A DNA stretch of 64,000 nt from Certhia americana (lineage: Eukaryota; Chordata; Aves; Passeriformes; Certhiidae). Below the pieces are notes generated by a model. The model was not told the DNA's origin. It saw only the letters and a program-made list of their open reading frames with translations, and made no database searches. Positions 37,280 through 50,887 of the stretch are shown one piece after another; position 1 is the first letter of the stretch; every line of letters starts with the position of its first letter. The stretch covers positions 90,491,120 through 90,555,119 of the forward strand of contig CM031858.1 of NCBI GenBank assembly GCA_018697195.1. Direction: 5' to 3'. Position numbers and translations under genes: made by a program.

Positions 37280-38209
37280 AGTCAAGGCAGAAAGATTGGT
37301 GATTAGTGGTATCCCTCACGGTTCTTTCTTGGGACTAATGCTTTTTAACATCTTTATCAATGACAAAGACATTGAGTGCATCCTCAACAAATTTGCAGGT
37401 GACACAACGATAAGCAGTGCTGTTGACACACCTGAAGGACAAGATGCCATACAGAGGCATCAGAAATACTTGAAAATTGAGCTCACAACAATCTCATGGA
37501 ATTCACTAAGTCCATGAGCAATTTGTGTTTGGACAATCTCAGACGTGAGTACAGACAGGGAGAAGCACTCAGTGAGAGAAGCCCTGTGAAGGATAACTTG
37601 GGGGTTCTTGTGTTTGAAAAGTTGGACATGAGCCAACAGTGCACACTTGCAGTTCAGAAGGCCAACCATAACCTGTGCTGCATCAAAACAAGCGTGGTCA
37701 GCAGGTCAGGGAAATTTCTCCCCATCTATTCTACCCTGGTGAGACCCCACCTGGAGTGCTGCATCCAGCTCGGGGGTCCTCAGCACATAAAAAATACAGA
37801 CCTGTTGGAGCGAGTCCAGAGGAAGGCCATGAAGGGGGAGTACCTCTCCTGTGAAGACATGCTTAGAGAGCTGGGGTTGTGCACCCTGGAGAGGGGAAGC
37901 CTCCATGGAGACCTAAGAGCAGCCTTCTAGGACTTGTAAGGGGTCCTCTAGAGAGAGGGACAGTGAATTTCTACACAGGCAGGTAGTGATTGGACAAGGG
38001 AGGATGGTTTTAATCTAAGTAGAGAGACACTGAAACAGGTTGCCCAGAGAAGTTGTGAATGTCCTGATCCTGAAAACTCTGAAGGCCAGGTTGGAAGGTT
38101 CTTTGAGTTGATCTAGTGGAAAGTGGCCATGCCCACGGGATGGGGGGTTGGAACGATAAGAGCTTTAATGTCCTTTCCAATATAAACCATACTATGTTTC
38201 TATGATTCA
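37280..38209 (+). mobile_element. CR1 LINE, 5'-truncated, with partial reverse transcriptase
   Basis: The best-preserved CR1 copy here. From about 37290 one frame gives SGIPHGSFLGLMLFNIFIND, an IECILNKFAGD segment and VDTPEGQDAIQR: RT motifs 4-5 and beyond. The catalytic FADD box reads FAGD (37390-37401), so a required aspartate is lost. After a frameshift and a region of disorder near 37470-37560, the frame at about 37570-37930 gives DNLGVLVFEKLDMSQQC, QKANHNLCCIK, PIYSTLVRPHLECCIQ, DLLERVQRKAM and ELGLCTLERGSLHGDL, the conserved CR1 C-terminal part. The 3' untranslated region follows and ends in CTATGTTTCTATGATTC at about 38209. The endonuclease and most of RT are missing. It is an inactive genomic relic. 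Confidence 0.95.
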
Positions 38210-38500
38210 TTTCTGGCTATACAGTTCTCCTCCCAAAATGGACCCAAATAGACACTAAATGTACATCCAGAGGCAGTGCAACCTGCCAATAAGGATATTG
38301 TCTCAGTTACATTGATGTTTAGAATTCTTCATCTAATGATAAGGAACCCTCATCATCCAAACAGATGTGTAAACCAACTGGCTATTGTAATGGGAATGGA
38401 TCCTGCCTGTCTAAAACTATCCATTTTCATGCAATGTAAAAATATAATTAAATACTCCATTTCTTACTTTTCCTCTTAGTGTACTATGAATGTATATTAG
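38210..38500. other. Short non-coding stretch after CR1
   Basis: Nothing recognised between the CR1 3' end and the next block. Confidence 0.6.
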
Positions 38501-38539
38501 CAATAGACACCTCTACAGACTAGTTGAGCATGTGAGAGA

Positions 38540-38970
38540 GCACACTTTATGTCAACATGGACAGTCATATGCATCTTCAGTGGCAACATCAGAGTAGATC
38601 TGCCAGGTGCCATTTACCTGAGGCAGGCCAGGATATTGAAAATATCGGTGAAGGTCTCTAGACATAGACCTGATCAACTGCAGCCCTTTGTGAATGTCCT
38701 GATGCACCCTTGCTACCCCCTGTCTATGAATCTCACTGAGACAGTGCAGAGCCACCAGCTGAAGGAAACAGCATAGGTAGCAAGTCCAAGCACACACACT
38801 AGTGCCAAGCCTGCTCCAGGTGTGCAGGAGCCAAGAAACATTCAGGATAATTTCAAATTGCCTGCCATTCCCTTTTTTCCATGATAAAGGCAGTTCAAAA
38901 GGTTCCACATATTTTCTGCCAGTATCCAGACAGGCAGCAACATCCATCTCAAAGTTAAGTTTTATCAAAC
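38540..38970. other. Unidentified GC-richer block, open on both strands
   Basis: About 430 bp with base composition richer in G+C than its surroundings. The minus strand is open for 138 codons (38968 down to 38552) and the plus strand for 75 codons (38549-38776). The minus-strand translation has several Cys and Trp residues (for example SWLLHTWSRLG and CLSEIHRQGVARVHQDIH) but matches no family I recognise. It lies between two CR1-type fragments, so an unrecognised transposon part is as likely as an old pseudogene. No start context, splice sites or downstream poly(A) signal support a gene. Confidence 0.3.
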
Positions 38971-39751
38971 AAAAAAAATCTCAAAGTATTTATTTTAGAC
39001 AATAAATAGCCTAGTCTGAGGTTTTAAAACATATGCGCAATTGAACACATGACTTTGACTGATAGAAACCACTCGGAATCTACTTTTAAAACATAATTTT
39101 TGGGTTATTTTAGCATAATCAGATGACCTAGGTCTGTCTAAGCAGAGTTGTTTTTCTCGCTCTTAAGGCCATTTTTTTCCTCTTTTTCCCCTTTGTTATG
39201 TGGCCCACCAAAAAATGCTTCTTCTGAAAAATATCAATGTGAAAAGCCCCCAAACTCTGAGAAACCAAAAGCAGAAACTTCAGAGGGTAGGTCTCTGAGA
39301 GTGCTTTTTGTATAGCTAGTATCCATGAAGACAGGTGACTTGACTGGTGCCAAAAGATGCTGTAAAATGTCTGTTGAATCTTGAGCATTCTCTGTTATTT
39401 GGAGCATTAAAAAAAAAGGCTTACAAGGTTCAGCCATGTGGAAGACCTGCACTGATCCACTGTAGGCTCTGGATGCTGCTTTCCTGTAAGAAAGATGTCA
39501 TGTTTGTGCTCTGGTCACAGAGGAAGCATACCTGGGAAGTAGATGGGTGGAGTATTCCCCAAGCTACTCCATGTTCCTAGAAAAACTCAGCTAAAAATCC
39601 AGGATGTGGCAGGATTTGCCCTTTATCCATCTGGCTAAATATAGAGATGAATGACCATCTATGTCCAGGGGGCACTGTTCCCAGCAAAACAGAAGGACCC
39701 AGAAGCAAAAATTCATTTAAAAGTGTTATCTTTTTGGAATCTATTTTTGGC

Positions 39752-39910
39752 TATGGAATCATAGAAGCATTTAGGCTAGGAAGACCTTCAACATCATCAA
39801 GTCCAACTATTAACTCAGCACTTCCAAGTCCGCTACTAAACCATGAATTTCCCCAACCTAATGACAACTATCACCAGTGATGGTGATTCAACTTCCCCTT
39901 CCTTTGTATT
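39752..39910 (-). mobile_element. CR1-like LINE 3'-end fragment, different subfamily
   Basis: The plus strand reads GGAATCATAGAAGCATTTAG, then AGACCTTCAACATCATCAAG, TCCAACTATTAACTCAGCAC, CTTCCAAGTCCGCTACTAAA and a diverged GTGATGGTGATTCAACTTCC part. This is a reversed CR1-type tail, but the CATCAAGTCCAAC...TTAAC...AGCACT...CCACTAAACCATG layout differs from the fragments at 9.5, 12.7 and 21.6 kb, so it comes from another CR1 subfamily. It is degraded and non-coding. Confidence 0.8.
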
Positions 39911-42283
39911 CCCTCATCCTAGTCAAGGTCACAGATATTTGATGAGAAATGTCTTACTTTATCACATAAATAGTGGGGAAAAAAAAGGTTCTAACATAAA
40001 AAGAGGTAAGGGTGTTTTTTGTCTTATTGATATTTGGCATTTAGTTCCAGTAGCTATTTGTAAATGCACAGTTTTAGAAACATCTTCTGCCACAGATAGT
40101 ATGCAAAAGATATGGATGTTTATGTGAATGTAAAATTAAAAAATATGGATTATGTGATGTTATGTAATTAGTCTTTCTGATAACAGTGTGTTCTGATTAG
40201 TTTGTACTATTGAGTAAATCCTAAATACTTTACTCGAGCACATTTCCTTTGATGTCAATAGGAGACTGTCAGATAAAGATTTTGTTAAAAGAGTAAGTGC
40301 CTCAGGATTTAGCTTTCTCATGTGGATTTCATTTCTAATAGTGTATGTATTGCTTTATGAGCTTCTATGTTTCCATGTTAATATGATTAAGAAGACACAT
40401 TGAGTTACAGGAATCTTCCTGTGTGCAAATTACCCTCTGTAAACAATTTTTGCTGGCACATTGGGGAAAGTTTTTATAAAAATTATATATTTGACTTTTT
40501 ACATATATAAAGTTTTTGCTTGCTTTTTGTTTTCCCAGGGCTATGAAGAATGGAAGAGGACCAAAACCACCTGTCATATGGGAAATATTCTGAAGCATCA
40601 GCAAACTAAGAGACAGTTATTTCACCTAGTCAGGAGGTCCTCTTATGAAGCTACTGTGAAAAAAAATTGTGGCGTATAACAATGATCTGATGAGAAAATA
40701 GTAATTTACCTTCTTAAAGCATTGCTAGGTTGATTTACTTTGGATGTAACCTTCTACTGCCTGTAGAGAACACAAAGTATCTACATGTTTATTTCTATTA
40801 TGTGTTTGTTCCTGCCTTCAGCTCTAATTATGGTGCCTAAAGTGTTTTGCAGATCGATATCTGCCTTTTCTATTTTTTGCAGAGGATGACTGCTTTTCGA
40901 TGCACTTTGTTTACAACTGAGTCATTTGAGGCTTCTTGGTGATGGCTCCATCACTGCTAGATGATATTAGGTAGCTTCCATTTTTGAAATTTTAATTTAA
41001 GAACATGGCATCAAAATATATTATTTGACTTTGTCTTATTAGCAACTTTTTAATGCAGTGCATCAGCACTTCCAGGTTAATATTTACAGCAAATTGTCTA
41101 TAGTGAGATTATACCACTGGTTGAAGATGGGTTTATGCTGACTTGTAATTTCCCTGAAGATTATGAGAGTATTCTCCTCTCTGTTCTAGTTCACCATGTG
41201 AGACATAATGATATGCTACTGTTCACACTTACATTTGGTTGCAATAGGGTAGAAAATGTGTGCTTTCTTGAGTCCTCATGTTCCGGTTCACAATGATTCA
41301 GATAAAATAAATTTGACACAAATTACTATCTGTATAAGCCTTTTTAGTTTGGCTTTTGAGTTGGCACTATACTATTTCATCTGTTGACATCTTGTCACCT
41401 CCTGGCATAATCTAAAATAACACAATGTAATAATAGATTTTGATACAATAAAGTAATACTTTAAAATAAAATGACTCTGTGGACTTGAAGGCTGACAGGT
41501 GCTGATGAAAGTGTTGAAAAAGGCAGATCATCTTTGCAAAAAATGTGGACAAACAATGTAAGAAAATGTACCATGGAGAATTGCAAACCCCTCATCTATT
41601 ACAGTGACCCATATGACACATAAGACTGACTGACTCATGAAAGTCATTTGCTCCTCTTTGAATAAGTTTCTGCCGGAGACCATAAAGTACATTAAACATG
41701 GATTTATTGTATCCAAGGGTTTGATAAACAATGTATAGCACACTACTGTAAATAAAAGTTTTAATCCACCTGAAAGTTTGTTCTCTGTGGGAAGAACTAT
41801 TACAAAAGAGTCTTGCTCATATGGTTAAATTCTGAAAATATATTGTACTGAATCAATTTCTTTCCTATTTGCATTATTCATTGTTATTTTCAAAACATAA
41901 CATAGAAAGACAATTCTCTATCCACTGGAAAAAGCATAAGATCCAGGAATCAAGGAGACAGAAGATACATAAGTTCAAGGCATAACTGAATGTCAAGTTA
42001 ATGTATCAGCTTCATTTTTTTCCCCCATAAATGTTATTTTCTTCAGTTATTCACCTATATCTGTATTAACCATACCTCTGTTACACTGAATGGCCAACTA
42101 GACAGATTTTAGGTTGAGACCTGCACTGTTTAGCCCAATCTCAGAGACTTTTTAAGAGTATTTTGTTTAATGTAAAAATGTCTAGTCGTTGTTAACTTTG
42201 AGACAATATGTAATTTTAACTCTTGAAGCATTTTTTCACAATATTTTCACCTAGATTTGAATCAGGGCAGTGTAAAAGCTTTT

Positions 42284-42306
42284 TTATTTATTTATTTATT
42301 TATTTT
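42284..42306. repeat. (TTTA)n microsatellite
   Basis: About five TTTA units within a longer T/A-rich run. Short and probably of low polymorphism. Confidence 0.85.
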
Positions 42307-42645
42307 TATATTTTATTGAATACAGCTTGTTTGAGGATGGGGTTAAATTCAAAAGTAGTCTTAAGCCTGCACAATTAAAAAAATGTAAGGTCATAGGCAA
42401 AAATAAAAATATGATGACTATCTGGAAAACAATATTTTCCAGAAGCTAAGTGACTTTCCACTTGACCTTTCTGTGAGTGCTAGACTGTCAGTGGGAGACC
42501 AAAGAAAAAAGGAAAGGCAAAAATATCCTGTGCACAAGAATATGACCATCACAGCAATGTCCAGACTGCTCCCAACAGCTCTGTGGAGACTTTGAATAAG
42601 ATGAGTTCATTCAGCTCCAGTGTTCATGTATGTTTGATCTATTGT

Positions 42646-42690
42646 GTATCTATCTATCTAGCTATCTAGTTATCTAGCTATCTATCTATT
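42646..42690. repeat. (TATC)n microsatellite with CTAG interruptions
   Basis: TATC units with regular TAGC or TAGT interruptions, about 45 bp. This is the GATA-type tetranucleotide class common in vertebrates. Confidence 0.9.
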
Positions 42691-43176
42691 CCAAGACTTG
42701 ATTCATTCTGTCACTCCACCTTCACACTAGCTTAACCTTCATGAAACTGTCAAAGTTTGCAGTGCTGCCCAAATTCCACAGAAGCATGAGAGCCTTTGCA
42801 CATATTTGGCTAAAAATGTTGGGAAAATGACATATAAATATAAAATCCTGGCAGAACACCATTTGCACTAGACTGAGGCAGAGATTGTTGCATTCTGAAA
42901 CTGATATATCCAAGGAAATATTTGTCTGCGTCTAATTATTTGGCTTCAGAAAACAGGACGTAGAGGTTATGTTTCCAATAATCATCTATGGCTGAGTCCC
43001 TTTTTTCCCAAGTAAGTCAGAAACAAAACTCTCCAGCCACTAAAGTATTAGCATTTATTAATAAATAAAATGACCATGAAATTTTAAATGATACAGTTTT
43101 CAAAAGAGTCTGTTCAGGAAAGATAATGTCATTAAGTAGTTGAAGCAAAGTTTTCAGATGCAGCCTTCCTTCAACA

Positions 43177-43193
43177 TTTTTTTTTTTTTTTTT
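43177..43193. repeat. Poly(T) tract, 17 nt
   Basis: An uninterrupted run of 17 T, with no recognisable retroposon body adjoining on either side. Confidence 0.85.
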
Positions 43194-46100
43194 GAACTAT
43201 AGGTGATCATGGCTGAATATATTTTAAAATAATTTGAGTGATACAAGAGGCAAGCATGTTCCTTTTACATTCAAATATATGCTTCACAAGGTACAACTTC
43301 ATTCTTTCATCTCTTTTATGATTCAGTCATATTATATTGAAATTTTGTCAGTGTTTCTTTGTCACAGTTCCTGCCAAGCATACACAAACAGCTGAGATGA
43401 GAGGTTGAAAGAAAAGCAACTGAACAGAATTTTAACAAGGGACAGACAAATATCAGATGGTTTGTTTCATATTGTGAAGCAAACTACCTGAATCCACCAT
43501 CCCTTTGAACAGTTTATCCAAGCATTAATGGAGCCTTCCTTCTGAGTCCACAGTGGTACTCAGACTTACAGAGCAGAAGGTGTCTCAAGCTGTGCTGAAT
43601 AATTGCGAATAACAATAATATTCTCAGAGTAATGAGTAATTAAAGTATGTATCTGACATTGTCTTGGTGTTGCTGGAAAGCAGACGAGGACTGGGGTTTC
43701 TGTGCTTAGCTCTGAAAACAATGCCTGAACACATAATTCTGGTCGAGGCAAATCTAAGCACTTGTGTTCACTGCAGTTCTTGCAGTGACAGTGAATTTTT
43801 AATTCTCTGCTAAACAGCAGGCAGTCAATCTTCTTCTAGGACAGAGGTCTAGAGAAGAAAAAGCCCAATATAGTTAGAGGAGTGTGAAATATTTTTGCTA
43901 CAGAACTAACTCACATCATCATAAAAATTGCTGGCATTGGGCTAGCCTCCCTGTTATAAAAAATCCAACTCCACAAAGCTGTAGACATACTACTGCTGCT
44001 TTACTGGCCTCAATTAATGTTGTTTTTTGTTCAAAGAAACAGTTTAAAATAGAAATCAAAGTGAGTAGAAACAAAGCAATCACATAAAATCTGGAAACTA
44101 AAATTTTGAAACTTCTCTGGATGAAACTCACAATACATTGTGTTCCACAGGGTGTGATACTTTCAGCTAGTAAAAAAGTGATTTTCATTTTACTTTTGCA
44201 GCAATATGATAACTAGGAGAATCAGTGTATTGTTTTGTGAAGTATTCACATACTACAAAGGAGGATCCTGTGTGGATGAGAACTGACTTCATCTGACCTG
44301 ATGTAAATTTTGTGCCCTGGATAAAGGTATAGTTTCATTGAAAAAATGTGGTATGAGTAAGGATTGCTGATGAGACTTTTATCAATGCAGGAATCCTACA
44401 GGCTTCAGAGTGCCATTAAAAGTTCTGCTTCATAAGACATCTAAGTACTTCTGAAACTGTACCTTATGTTATGAACGTGCTTTGTAGGAGGCTATATTTA
44501 ACATTACATGGATAAGTTGCCTTCTGGCATTTCCTTTCTCTCAAGTGCTTCATTTCATAATTTAAATAACATTATTTTAATATAAGTGGGTTCAGTTTTT
44601 GTTTGTCTTTGGTGAGGTAAAAGGAAGAGGTAGTGTTTCACTCTTTTTTGCACCCCAATTATGTTGAAATTTAACATTTGTTAAAAAAATAGCAGAGCAA
44701 TGCAACAAATTTTCACACGTCTGTGATCAGAGCACCTGCTTCCTGCTCACAAATATATCCCGTTTGAAACTTAACATTTTACCTTCAAAGTACTTTGAAA
44801 TAGATGCTATTTCAAAGTCCCCTTCTAGAGGCATATTTCATTTTTATCTTCTGCTCTACTGAAATTCATAAGAAGATATCTGTCTAAGAAAGAGTAAGGA
44901 CATGAGAAACTCAATCTAGATCAGTAAGAGAATTTCTGAGAACTAGAATGCCAAAAACTTTCTGTAGTTCACTAGCCAATACAGAGGTACATGGAATTTC
45001 TCTACGAAAAGGAAAGGAAAATTTCTTTGCTTCTTAACAGGACACAGACCATTTAATGCTCTCAAAGCATGATGATAGTAAATAGTTGGAGTGATTTAAT
45101 AATTGTATAGAAAATGTTTATTCACTGGAATTCTGGAACCCTTTTTCCAACAAGAACATTACCATTTGCTAACTTTATACTGTATATGCTATATATATGC
45201 AAAATTATTGAGAAACAGTTACTGTTAAGGAAACTTCATGTGTAAACAAAACCTATAGTGGGCAGAAAGTATTCTAGATTAAAAAAAAAACAAAAAACAA
45301 ACCCACAAAACCTCTCAGAATTCACTAAATAGTACTCCTTTTTTGTGGGGAGTGTCATTGTAAATATTGATCATGAAATAGATGAGGATAAGCCGCATAT
45401 ATCTTGTTATTTTCATTGTAGTTTTTGTCTTGCTGTCTTATGACTGATTTGCTAAAGACTATTGTGCTGTTATTGTCTTTTACCACAGATGTTTTTAAAA
45501 TTTACAGCATTGTCCACAGGAAGTAAAAATGTGTTTCAGAGAAAAAATTGTTGCATTTCCAACCACATCTAATCTGTTCTGTCTAAGAGACAAAAATTTT
45601 CTTCAGGGTGAATTAATTAAGAGCCATTTAAATAGGTAGACCCAAAGTGCTTGGTTCTGTATATATGCATAGGTATATGTTATTTCTTTAGATTTTGAAA
45701 ATAAAAAGATTAATACAGTGAGTGATGTTATATCTAAAAAGGCAAAAATAGAAAATTCTTTTCTTGAGAAATTAACAAACACATTCTACTAAATTCCTCA
45801 GAAATATATATGATGATGGAATGTAGTCTTTATGGTGTGTATTATATACCTACATGCCATACATACATATCAGTCTTTTGCTTTTAGCTTTTATTAGTTA
45901 ATTACTATAAGAACTGAATTCATTTTATGTGCAGTTCATAATTATTAAGGAAGAACATGGGAGGTTTTCAATGCCATATACTTGATATTACACAGTATCT
46001 ACATTTTGCATCTTCTTTTTTAAACAAATTTTTTTTTAACTTTTCTTTTTATTACTCTGCTATAGCCCTTTATTTCTTCTTTCTCTCCTCTGGAGGATCT

Positions 46101-49100
46101 ACAATTTCTATAGGAGACTGTTTAACTCAGTGTTGCTTTCACATTGCAACCAAAGATTAACCGGGAGCAGCTGAAGTTGTTTTCAGCATGAGTTCTTTTA
46201 TACATGATGCTATCTCATCAATAGCACAGACTTGGAAGGATAATTCTTGGTGGTCTCATTCAGTGGCAATTCCAATAGAGTTAGCAAGTTAATGTGGGGT
46301 AGAACTTTTTACAAATCCTTCGTCCATTACAGAACAATTTTTCAAAATATAGAGCACTTTGTAAGTCAAACAAAGTAGAATTATGGTTTAGTGAACTGCA
46401 GTCCTGAGTGTGTTATGGTTTATTTTGCTGGTAAAAAAATAAACTATTACTTTGACTAATAACTCTTATGGAATGCAGGAAAAGATTACCATTAGGTATT
46501 CCTTGCCAAAAGAAATTGATATCATGATACTTTTAAAGCACACGAAAGGACCTGAATTTACTGGTACTTGAATAGATTTTTAGGCCTGGCATATGTCACT
46601 ACTGTAAATCTTTCAAACATTTAGAGTAGACAAGAATCAGTTTCATCTTACTTCTGGAAAAAGTTGCTGCTAATCCTCCTTACACTCTGGGCTTGAACAC
46701 GGAGAATCTGTAATTCTCATTCAGCCAAGTTAAGCAAGGACCACAAGAACTCAACACCTTTCTGGCTGAACTCCTTTAAACTGACTATCTGTATTTAAAT
46801 ACCAGTGTGCTACATATTTGTGTGTACTACAAATGGAGAACAAATGGAAGAAATTTATCAGTTAGCACACAAATCCCACATTGTCCACTCCCAAAAAGAT
46901 CATCAAAATTTATCTTTGTATGAACTCCCTAAACAAGATATTTTAGTATATTCTGGTGGTACCTGTGAAGACCTTTTGCTTGCTGATGGAAGAAGCCCTA
47001 GCAAATAATATTTTTAGGAAGATGACTTTCATCTTGAGTGAATATCTTGAAAAAATATGAAAGTGAAATTTTCTTATGAAGTGTTTATAATTAGGTTTCC
47101 AATAAAGGTTTATCCTTTTACAGCTCCACTTATCCTGTTGCTACACAGAAAGCACTCAAGCATTATTGAAAATTGTTAGGGGTATTTAACTGCTTTAAAC
47201 TGATTCAGGAATCAGCAGCTGTTAGGAATGTTTTGGTCATTGATTAAGTATCTGCACAACTGAATGATTGCAGAGAACTGCCTATGAATGCTACAGCCAA
47301 AGGCAGAGGTCTGCCAGTGGTGCTTGTATCTAAGAACAGCAGGAGAGCATACAAAACTACAGAGGTTTCATGTACAAAATATAAATTATATAAAGATCAA
47401 ACTGATTAGAAAAATGAAATGGTGTTACCACATTGCTACCACTTTTCCCATAACATGTGTCTATATGCATATGCAGAAATCCATTTAATCCCAAGAGAAT
47501 CTACCCTCATGTATGTCAACAAGGAGTGAACACTACAGAGAAAACAATATCCCCCCTTTTGTGCCTACAGTTTTTTTTCAGTAATAATTACAAAATGACC
47601 ACACAGACGTTGATGCAAATAGAAGGAAAATTCCTCAAGCTTCCATGACACTTACTAGCCTTGGAGTTGCAGGATTAGCAGATATGGCCCTGATCCAGCA
47701 AAGCCTTTTAAGCATGTGTTTAACTTCCACCCTGCAGGTTGTTCCTCTGAAGTACTACATGCACAGCTAAAGCTAAGATCTACTTAACTCAAACCTATGC
47801 TAGACTGAGGCCCAAAGTCATTAAAAGGAGGGTGTGAAATTTCATTAGAATTACAGAATGCAAAGAAATACAAAGAATCACAATGGCACCAGCTGTTTTC
47901 AACTGCACAGACTGTACAGCTAGCATGGTCTGCTATAAAGTTACATGAGCCAGGGTTTTTTTCAGTCACTAAGCATGTAGTTTCAAATGGTACTAGTAAA
48001 GCATAAAAGTAAAGATGTAATTGTCAGTTGTGTACTGAAAGATTTGAAGCAACTACAGTAAATATTTGTTGTCTTAAATCTCAAGTTTTGTACACCAGCT
48101 TTGTTACTATGCTGTATTGATTGCCAAGGTTAAAACATGGCTGAATATTTGCACAGGAAAAATGTTGTATTCTTTTGTTAGGACTAAACCTATATACTGA
48201 TTACTGTTGTTTGAAGAAACAGTAGTATAGTGCTTTAAATTGTAACCTTCATAAATACTTTTACTTAAATAAGAACCTCAAAATCCTAAGGCAAACAAAA
48301 GCATGATTATATGTACAGCAATAATGCCCTTATCACAATAGGATAACAAACACAATGGTTAGCAACATTTGAATAGTGTAACAAGAGTGTTTATAATAAG
48401 ATGATTAGAGGCAAAATGCAATGGCCCTTTCACAGGCTGCTTTCTGAGCATACCAAATTGTTTGTCACTTAGGGACTTCAGAACAGTTTCTAGATAATTC
48501 TTCTAGTAAAGCTACTTTTAGAAGGTAAGCTTTTCATAAGCTTTAATAAAGCACATCTTTCAAACTAGCAATGGTAGCAGGGTTTAACATGGCTTGAGGT
48601 AAAAAATATGTTAGAGACAAGGACAGGAAAAGGTCTCTTTGTTCAACTAGACTTTCTCATTTAATATCATACCTTTCCATACTTCACTTCCCAGCTCCTG
48701 CTCTTTGTAATAAGGCCCCATTTATTCATATTTACTACCCTTTTTCACAATTTACACTGTACAAGTTCATGGATTTACTTCTTTTTTTTTTTTTACTATG
48801 AACTTACATAATTTTATATTTTTGTGTTTTCTTATGTTAACATTGTGCTAAATTTTACCACTGATTTACAAGATGCTGGTGATGAGTTTCTAAAAGTAGG
48901 AACTATTTTATAAATGTAACTTGCTAATTGATTTACATGGTGAGATGACTGAAATGGTGAATAAAAATGTTCAGTAAGGAAATTATCTCTTCCTCATACA
49001 ACTCATTTCTGATCCGAGAGACCCCAGTATTGTCACTGAGCATTTAGTGAAGGTGTCAGACATGATAAAGATTTGACTAATTCATTATTAAAAGTGTACT

Positions 49101-50770
49101 TATTTCATCCTAGTAGTAATGTGCTAGAAGAATGATAAGCAGTAGTGAACAAGTAGATTTACAGAAGCTGTTGTTCAGATGCCTTTGCATGTAAGCAAAG
49201 CTTTTCACTTTTGCTGCAACATAAGACGTTCCAGATTCCACTGTCCATCCATCCATGCCCAAGGCAATCCATTTGCACTTTCCATAACAAACACTGACTG
49301 TAGTGGTAAAGGCTGAATTTTCTGAATCTCCACTGCAGCAATTTCCTTCCTTTATTGTGATAATACAGTGTGTTTGCTTTTAAAGCTTGAATTCTCATAC
49401 GAATTATTTTCTTCTGTGTGAACATGGGACCAGTCTTAAAATATTTCAAAGTGAGGGGAGATGCATTCTCCTGAACATTGTAGAACTGGTGGCCAAAAGA
49501 CATTGAAATATGAATTGAAATCTGAAGAAGGATGATGGTTGTCCTTCCTGTACTGACATAAGAAGGCAATAGCTGAAGCTGCGTAGTAAGAACAAGGAAA
49601 GCTGATTAAAAGTATAGTAATACTTTTTATATATAAAAGTAGCCAGTAATGTAAATTATTTCTGGCTTTATTTTAATGACATGCTTGTTTTTGTTCTTTT
49701 TATTAAATTCCATAGGTTATGACTCTAGGATATGATACTTTAGGATGCCATGGCTAAAATGATAAGCAAATGCTTACCCATAAAGACAATATAAGTAACA
49801 GAAAATACATGACAAAAACCTCCAATAAAAGAGAAAAAAAGTTAGCTAGTAGAGTGTAACAAGGGTCATAACAAAATTTTCCTCCCATTTTGATGAAATA
49901 TTTCACTTCTGTTCCATTCTAAGTAAATGCCTTACCAGTCAACGTAAAATTTATTTTCCATCAGTCAATAGGAATAATAATAATAAAAAAAAGAACAAAA
50001 AAAACATTAAAAATCAATCACAAGGCATATTTTGAATTGCCTATGGGCATTCAAATAAATTAAGGTTAAGGAAGAGTATGTGCCCCATTTTGAAGACAGT
50101 TGTCACACATGAATATAGTAGAAATTAACAAATGGGTTTCCTTATGAAATTAATTACATGAATATGTTATTTCATATTCTGCAGGAGAAAATAATTCCTC
50201 ATCATGAATACCGAAATGCAGCTGAGAGGCAGCTGAGGTAGATAGATTTATGTGTTATAGAAACAACACAACAATTAAGGATTTTCTTTCTGATGAAATA
50301 TTTTTTCCCTGTATTTTCAGCATGCCATAACCCAAAGTTGTTCCATCAATTTTATGTAGTTTTGTGGAACTATTTTAAACTCATAGCCATATCTCATTAT
50401 GCCGCAATCTTGTTCTGTGCTTTAAGCCTATCTTAAAATTTCAAAATGCTTCTCTAATAACAGTCACAATTCAATCATGATTAGCATTCAGTCCCACCCC
50501 AGTGACAGAGCTTGTTCCTGTACAGAAAAGAAAGAAGGAATTAGAAATTACTAAAAAACATACTTTCTGTTTTCTATTCTTATATCTTTCTAAGTCCTTG
50601 TAGAAAACACTGATAAACAAAAGTCCCAGCCAAATTAGCAATCCTGAACCACAAACCAAATCTTTTCTGCTTACATTTTGAAAATCATTTCCACTCAGCT
50701 ATTTTTGGCTGAACGTGCTTGTTCTGTGTCAGTGAAACTGACATTAAAACCTATAGTAATGGGTAGAAGG

Positions 50771-50829
50771 ATTTTACTTTATTTTATTTTATTTTATTTT
50801 ATTTTATTTTATTTTATTTTATTTTATTG
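50771..50829. repeat. (ATTTT)n pentanucleotide microsatellite
   Basis: About eleven near-perfect ATTTT units in a row; only the second unit shows a change (ACTTT). Likely length-polymorphic. Confidence 0.95.
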
Positions 50830-50831
50830 AA

Positions 50832-50887
50832 TTTGTATTTCTATTTCTAGAAATTTATTTGACTTTGTATTTCTATTTCTAGAAATT
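50832..50887. repeat. 24-bp direct repeat, period 32
   Basis: TTTGTATTTCTATTTCTAGA with a shared ATT end occurs at 50832-50855 and 50864-50887, separated by 8 bp. It adjoins the (ATTTT)n tract directly, so replication slippage around the microsatellite may have produced it. Confidence 0.9.

Larger units (their letters stand above)
39911..50770. other. AT-rich non-coding stretch, no supported gene
   Basis: Open frames are up to 136 codons (49159-49569 minus) with no recognised domain. Simple repeats: (TTTA)n at 42284-42306, (TATC)n at 42646-42690, T17 at 43177-43193, T13 at 48782-48794. No RNA gene or classifiable interspersed repeat was seen. Confidence 0.6.

Noticed and set aside
42646..42690. 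Tetranucleotide array considered as a CRISPR-like or spaced repeat
   Set aside because: It is a simple GATA-class microsatellite with point interruptions, in a vertebrate genome.
45172..45205. TATA-rich stretch as a promoter
   Set aside because: No transcribed unit, initiator or CpG-rich context follows; similar AT-rich runs occur throughout.
49159..49569. 136-codon minus-strand open frame
   Set aside because: No recognisable domain or conserved motif, and no supporting splice or poly(A) context.
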